The position numbers were made by a program, and so were the translations under genes. This document shows, one piece after another, positions 44,830 through 47,619 of a DNA stretch of 47,619 nt. Position 1 is the first letter of the stretch; each line of letters starts with the position of its first letter. Source of the stretch: Balneolales bacterium (GTDB taxonomy: Bacteria; Bacteroidota; Rhodothermia; Balneolales; Cyclonatronaceae). The notes below the pieces were generated by a model, which was given only the letters and a program-made list of their open reading frames with translations, had not been told where the DNA came from and searched no databases. The stretch is taken from contig JAFIET010000020.1 of the NCBI GenBank assembly GCA_020832405.1, positions 1 to 47,619 on the forward strand. Reading direction: 5' to 3'.

Positions 44830-47244
44830 TTACTGCCGCCGGTTTTCCATGATGGTGATGCGCCGGCTCAGCTGCAGCCCGTGCTCGTCAACCAGGGTGA
44901 GCAGGTAGGTGCCGGGTTCGGGGGCCAGCTGCAGCTGATGCTGCCCGCTTGTGCTGCCGGCGAATTCGCCGTTCAGGTGCCAGAAAATGCGGGTATCCGG
45001 CCGCTGATGCACCGCCTCGAAAACAGTGCGCCCGCGCTGCCCGTCCAGCTCAACGGGGATGTAGATTTCGGCGCCCTCTGGCGGGTACAGCAGGTCGATG
45101 GCCGGCTGCGTTCCCTCATCGGGTTCACAGCCGGGCATCCAGGCAGGCAGGCTGCGATAGGCGGGGTTCCGGCTGCGGTAGAAGTGCGCCATGGCCGGCG
45201 GCAGCACGAAGTAGTTTTCTGACTGCATCTGCGCCGGATCCGCGCAGCGGCTGTTAACGCGCAGCCCGCCTACGGCATCGGTGTGCACGCGGGTATGGTA
45301 GGGGCAGGCCGGCGTTTCGAGGCCCGCCTGCGGTATGGCCTGCGCGGCGGTGTGCGTGCAGTCGGGGCCGGCACGGTGACCGCTGAGCAGGCAGATCTCT
45401 GCCGTGTGCATATCAAAAACCGGCTCGGGGAACCAGCGCGTTTCGCCAAGCAAACCGAACAGGCTGAACATCACCGGGGCAGCGGCCTGCACGCCTGTGA
45501 GGCCGGGCCGCCCCTCTCCGCCCGCATTTCCGACCCAAACCGCCACCACATATTCCGGGGTGAGGCCTACCGACCAGGCATCGCGGTGTCCGTAGCTTGT
45601 GCCCGTTTTCCAGGCGACCTGCCGGGCCGATGCAAAGCGGCGCCAGTCAACCTCACTGTCGGGCCGGTTCACATTCTGCATGGCTTCCAGCATGGCCCAA
45701 ACCGCGCCGTGCGAAAGGGGAAAGCCGCTGTTTTGAGCAAGGGACCCTTCACCCTGCAAAAAATGAAGCGGCTGCGCGCGGAACGGCTGCTGCTCCGAAA
45801 GCCGGGCGTCGTAGCGGAGCAGGTGCCGCCCCAGGGATGCGTACATGCCGGCAACATCCCAAAGCGTGGCCTCTGCCCCGCCCAGAATGAGGGTTAGGCC
45901 ATAGTGATCGGGGGAACGGGTGATTGTGCTCAGCCCCAGCTCCTGCAGATAATAGTGAAAATCGGGCAGGCCGAAATCGCGCAGCATGCGCACCGAAGGC
46001 ACGTTGAGGGAGCGGGAGACCACCTCCGAAGCAGGCACCGCGCCCATGTAGGTGCGGCTGAAATTCTGCGGACTGTACCCGGCTACCTGCGTTGGCACAT
46101 CGGCGACGAGGGTGTTGGGCAGGATCATGCCCCGGTGCAGCATGAGCGCATAGAGGGCAGGCTTGAGGATGCTGCCCGTGCTGCGCGGTGCCCGGATAAT
46201 ATCGACGGCCTGCCCCCGGCTGCGCTGCCCCGCCTGCTGCGGACTGTTACCGATATAGGCGAGCACCCGGCCGCTGTTTACCTCAGCTATGAGCACGGCC
46301 ATATTGTGGATTTCGTTGGCGCGCAGCAGCTCGTGATGCTGTGCCGCGACTTCTGCGGCCCGGCGCTGCAGGTTTGCATCGATGGTGCTGCGCTGCTGCG
46401 TGCCCGCGCCGCCTTCGAGGGCAATGCGGTCGAGCAGGTGCGGTGTGAGCTGCGGCAGGGGCAGCGGGGCTTCGGGCAGCGGCTCGGCCTGCGCCAGCTG
46501 CAGGCTGAGGGCATCGAAGTGACCAGCCCCGTGCAGGCTTTCGAGCAAGCGGTTGCGCTTGCGCAGCAGGGCGTCGCGGTTTCGGCCGGGATGGATGAGG
46601 GCCGGGGCGTTGGGCAGCACGGCAAGCAGGGCCGCTTCAGCCCAGGAAAGCTCCGCAGCGTCGCGACCAAAAAAGCGCCATGACGCCGCCTGAAGCCCGA
46701 CCACATTGCCGCCGAAGGGCGCATGCGCCGCATACATCTGCAGGATTTCCGCTTTGGTGTAGCGGCTTTCGAGCCTGAGCGCCTGCACCGCTTCCAGCAG
46801 CTTGCGCCGGAATGTGCGCGGGGGGTTCACCTCCGACAGGCGCACGGCCTGCATGGTAATAGTGCTGCCCCCGCTCACCACGCGGCGGGCACGGAGATTC
46901 TGTCGCACGGCCCGGCCCACAGCCAGCGGATCAATGCCGGGATGCCGCATGAAGCGTTTGTCCTCGAAATGCAGCAGCGCGGTGAGGTAGCGCTCCGGCA
47001 GCGCATCTCCGGGCGGGAAGCGCCACTGACCATCATCGGAGATGCGGGCGGCAAGCAGCTCCCCGTTGCGGTCGTACACTACGCTTGCGTAGGGAACCTC
47101 AAAAACCGGCACCGGCACGGCAAACCAAAGCAGCGCAAAAAGTAGCAGCACCGGCAGGGCAATCCAAAGCCTTTTCCGGCCCCGGTCTGCCGGATGCTTC
47201 CCGAATAGCCCTGTTTCCTGATCTGCTTCCGATGCCTCTTTCAC
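44830..47244 (-). CDS. pbpC: Penicillin-binding protein 1C
   Basis: 804 aa, typical PBP1C length. A single N-terminal TM helix (~25-45), glycosyltransferase GT51 domain (~60-240) with Glu94 in 'HFEDKRFMRHPG' and 'GGSTITMQ', transpeptidase domain (~310-580) with the SxxK motif Ser358-Lys361 in 'STGSILKP', 'SLN' in 'VSRSLNVPS' and 'KTGTS', and a C-terminal BiPBP_C-like beta domain (~715-804). Polymerises and cross-links peptidoglycan in the periplasm. In many Gram-negative genomes pbpC is next to a large alpha-2-macroglobulin gene. In this window only a short acidic ORF lies upstream. Confidence 0.93.
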   Translation of the reverse strand: MKEASEADQETGLFGKHPADRGRKRLWIALPVLLLFALLWFAVPVPVFEVPYASVVYDRNGELLAARISDDGQWRFPPGDALPERYLTALLHFEDKRFMRHPGIDPLAVGRAVRQNLRARRVVSGGSTITMQAVRLSEVNPPRTFRRKLLEAVQALRLESRYTKAEILQMYAAHAPFGGNVVGLQAASWRFFGRDAAELSWAEAALLAVLPNAPALIHPGRNRDALLRKRNRLLESLHGAGHFDALSLQLAQAEPLPEAPLPLPQLTPHLLDRIALEGGAGTQQRSTIDANLQRRAAEVAAQHHELLRANEIHNMAVLIAEVNSGRVLAYIGNSPQQAGQRSRGQAVDIIRAPRSTGSILKPALYALMLHRGMILPNTLVADVPTQVAGYSPQNFSRTYMGAVPASEVVSRSLNVPSVRMLRDFGLPDFHYYLQELGLSTITRSPDHYGLTLILGGAEATLWDVAGMYASLGRHLLRYDARLSEQQPFRAQPLHFLQGEGSLAQNSGFPLSHGAVWAMLEAMQNVNRPDSEVDWRRFASARQVAWKTGTSYGHRDAWSVGLTPEYVVAVWVGNAGGEGRPGLTGVQAAAPVMFSLFGLLGETRWFPEPVFDMHTAEICLLSGHRAGPDCTHTAAQAIPQAGLETPACPYHTRVHTDAVGGLRVNSRCADPAQMQSENYFVLPPAMAHFYRSRNPAYRSLPAWMPGCEPDEGTQPAIDLLYPPEGAEIYIPVELDGQRGRTVFEAVHQRPDTRIFWHLNGEFAGSTSGQHQLQLAPEPGTYLLTLVDEHGLQLSRRITIMENRRQ

Positions 47245-47289
47245 GCGCCCTCTTGTCGAATAGTCAGCTAAGAATGATTTTAATGCCGT

Positions 47290-47619
47290 TTATTTAATTG
47301 GAAAGATATTGTTTTCTTTACCAAAGGGCTCGTCCTCGTCCTCATCGTTGTCGTCATCTTCCTCATCATCAGCGAAGCCGACCGGTTTATTGATTTCTTC
47401 TTCGGTGATGAAGTTGCCAAACTCATCATACAAAAACTCATCCGGGTCAATTTCGGAATCATCATCATATTCTCCGGCCTGCAGGGCATAGAGCTCTGCG
47501 ATGGCTTCATCCATCGCTTCATTGACCTTGAGCATATATTTGACCCTCGTTTTCTTTGTTCGGGCGGATGAGATCTTTCCGGCGGCCGAGGCAATAGCAT
47601 CGATTACCGGGTACCAGTT
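47290..47619 (-). CDS. Acidic protein, 5' end beyond the window
   Basis: The frame is open from the window edge (47619) to a stop at 47290-47292. An ATG at 47535 gives 81 aa, but upstream codons (…ASAAGKISSARTKKTRVKYM) read as basic, helix-forming protein sequence, so the true start is probably outside the window. The visible part has 'NEAMDEAIAELYALQAGEYD' and a very acidic end with 'DDEEDDDNDEDEDE' before 'PFGKENNIFPIK'. I do not recognise the family. It is 45 nt upstream of pbpC on the same strand. Confidence 0.55.
   Translation of the reverse strand, partial: NWYPVIDAIASAAGKISSARTKKTRVKYMLKVNEAMDEAIAELYALQAGEYDDDSEIDPDEFLYDEFGNFITEEEINKPVGFADDEEDDDNDEDEDEPFGKENNIFPIK

Overview
The window looks like the chromosome of a free-living, Gram-negative member of the FCB group, most likely Balneolota/Rhodothermota. 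This is an inference from three things. Two large secreted enzymes end in a 'NYPNPFNPAT'-type C-terminal sorting domain, as type IX secretion cargo does. Genes have almost no Shine-Dalgarno sequences. The gene set includes a TonB receptor with a carboxypeptidase-like N-terminal domain, a 7TM-AraC regulator and a kinase-like DHp protein without an ATPase domain. Base composition is moderately GC-rich, with a few AT-rich islets.

Layout. 1-4.0 kb (minus strand): TonB-dependent receptor, a 43-aa membrane protein just upstream of it, and a membrane-anchored AraC regulator. 4.2-6.0 kb: a secreted M24 (Xaa-Pro type) peptidase gene bracketed by two copies of a composite repeat. 6.1-8.6 kb: a two-TM hypothetical protein and an AsmA-like envelope gene split by one in-frame TAA. 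8.7-12 kb: a secreted GH81 beta-1,3-glucanase. 12-14.3 kb: two paralogous BsuPI-like lipoproteins separated by an AT-rich two-gene cassette (GNAT-like protein plus a small partner) whose first gene has a probable frameshift. 14.6 kb: YceI. 15.4-19.3 kb: a tandem lipoprotein duplication, one copy decayed and one intact. 19.4-24.4 kb: an outer-membrane barrel protein and a secreted subtilase. 24.8-26.4 kb: a secreted amidohydrolase. 26.5-29.5 kb: a multi-PAS sensor. 29.8 kb: glutaminase. 31.1-35.2 kb: argF-argG-argH. 35.4 kb: an orphan Phd/YefM antitoxin between direct repeats. 35.8-44.7 kb (minus strand): housekeeping genes tmk, pspC-like, 5-formyl-THF cyclo-ligase, mgtE, fmt, def, ruvX, an HU/IHF protein and rel. 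44.8-47.6 kb: pbpC and a 5'-truncated acidic protein.

The most interesting signal is upstream of argF. A 33-codon open frame (31165-31266) ends in Leu-Arg-Arg-Arg-Cys-Arg-Thr-Gly and is followed 33 nt later by a GC-rich hairpin with a nine-T tract. argF starts 80 nt after that tract. This is the layout of ribosome-mediated transcription attenuation by arginine. Next come the composite repeats around the M24 gene (octamer array, REP-like hairpin, heptamer array, 'CCGCGTGCCAT' element) and a related direct repeat around the orphan antitoxin. Three loci carry inactivating lesions (in-frame stops or frameshifts). Either real gene decay or sequence errors could explain them, and this must be settled from reads.

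fmt and def form an N-formyl-Met processing pair with ruvX behind them. argF and argG overlap by 4 nt and are probably translationally coupled. The GH81 enzyme, subtilase, M24 peptidase and amidohydrolase suggest a polymer- and protein-degrading lifestyle. All functions are assigned by reading motifs; no database search was possible.
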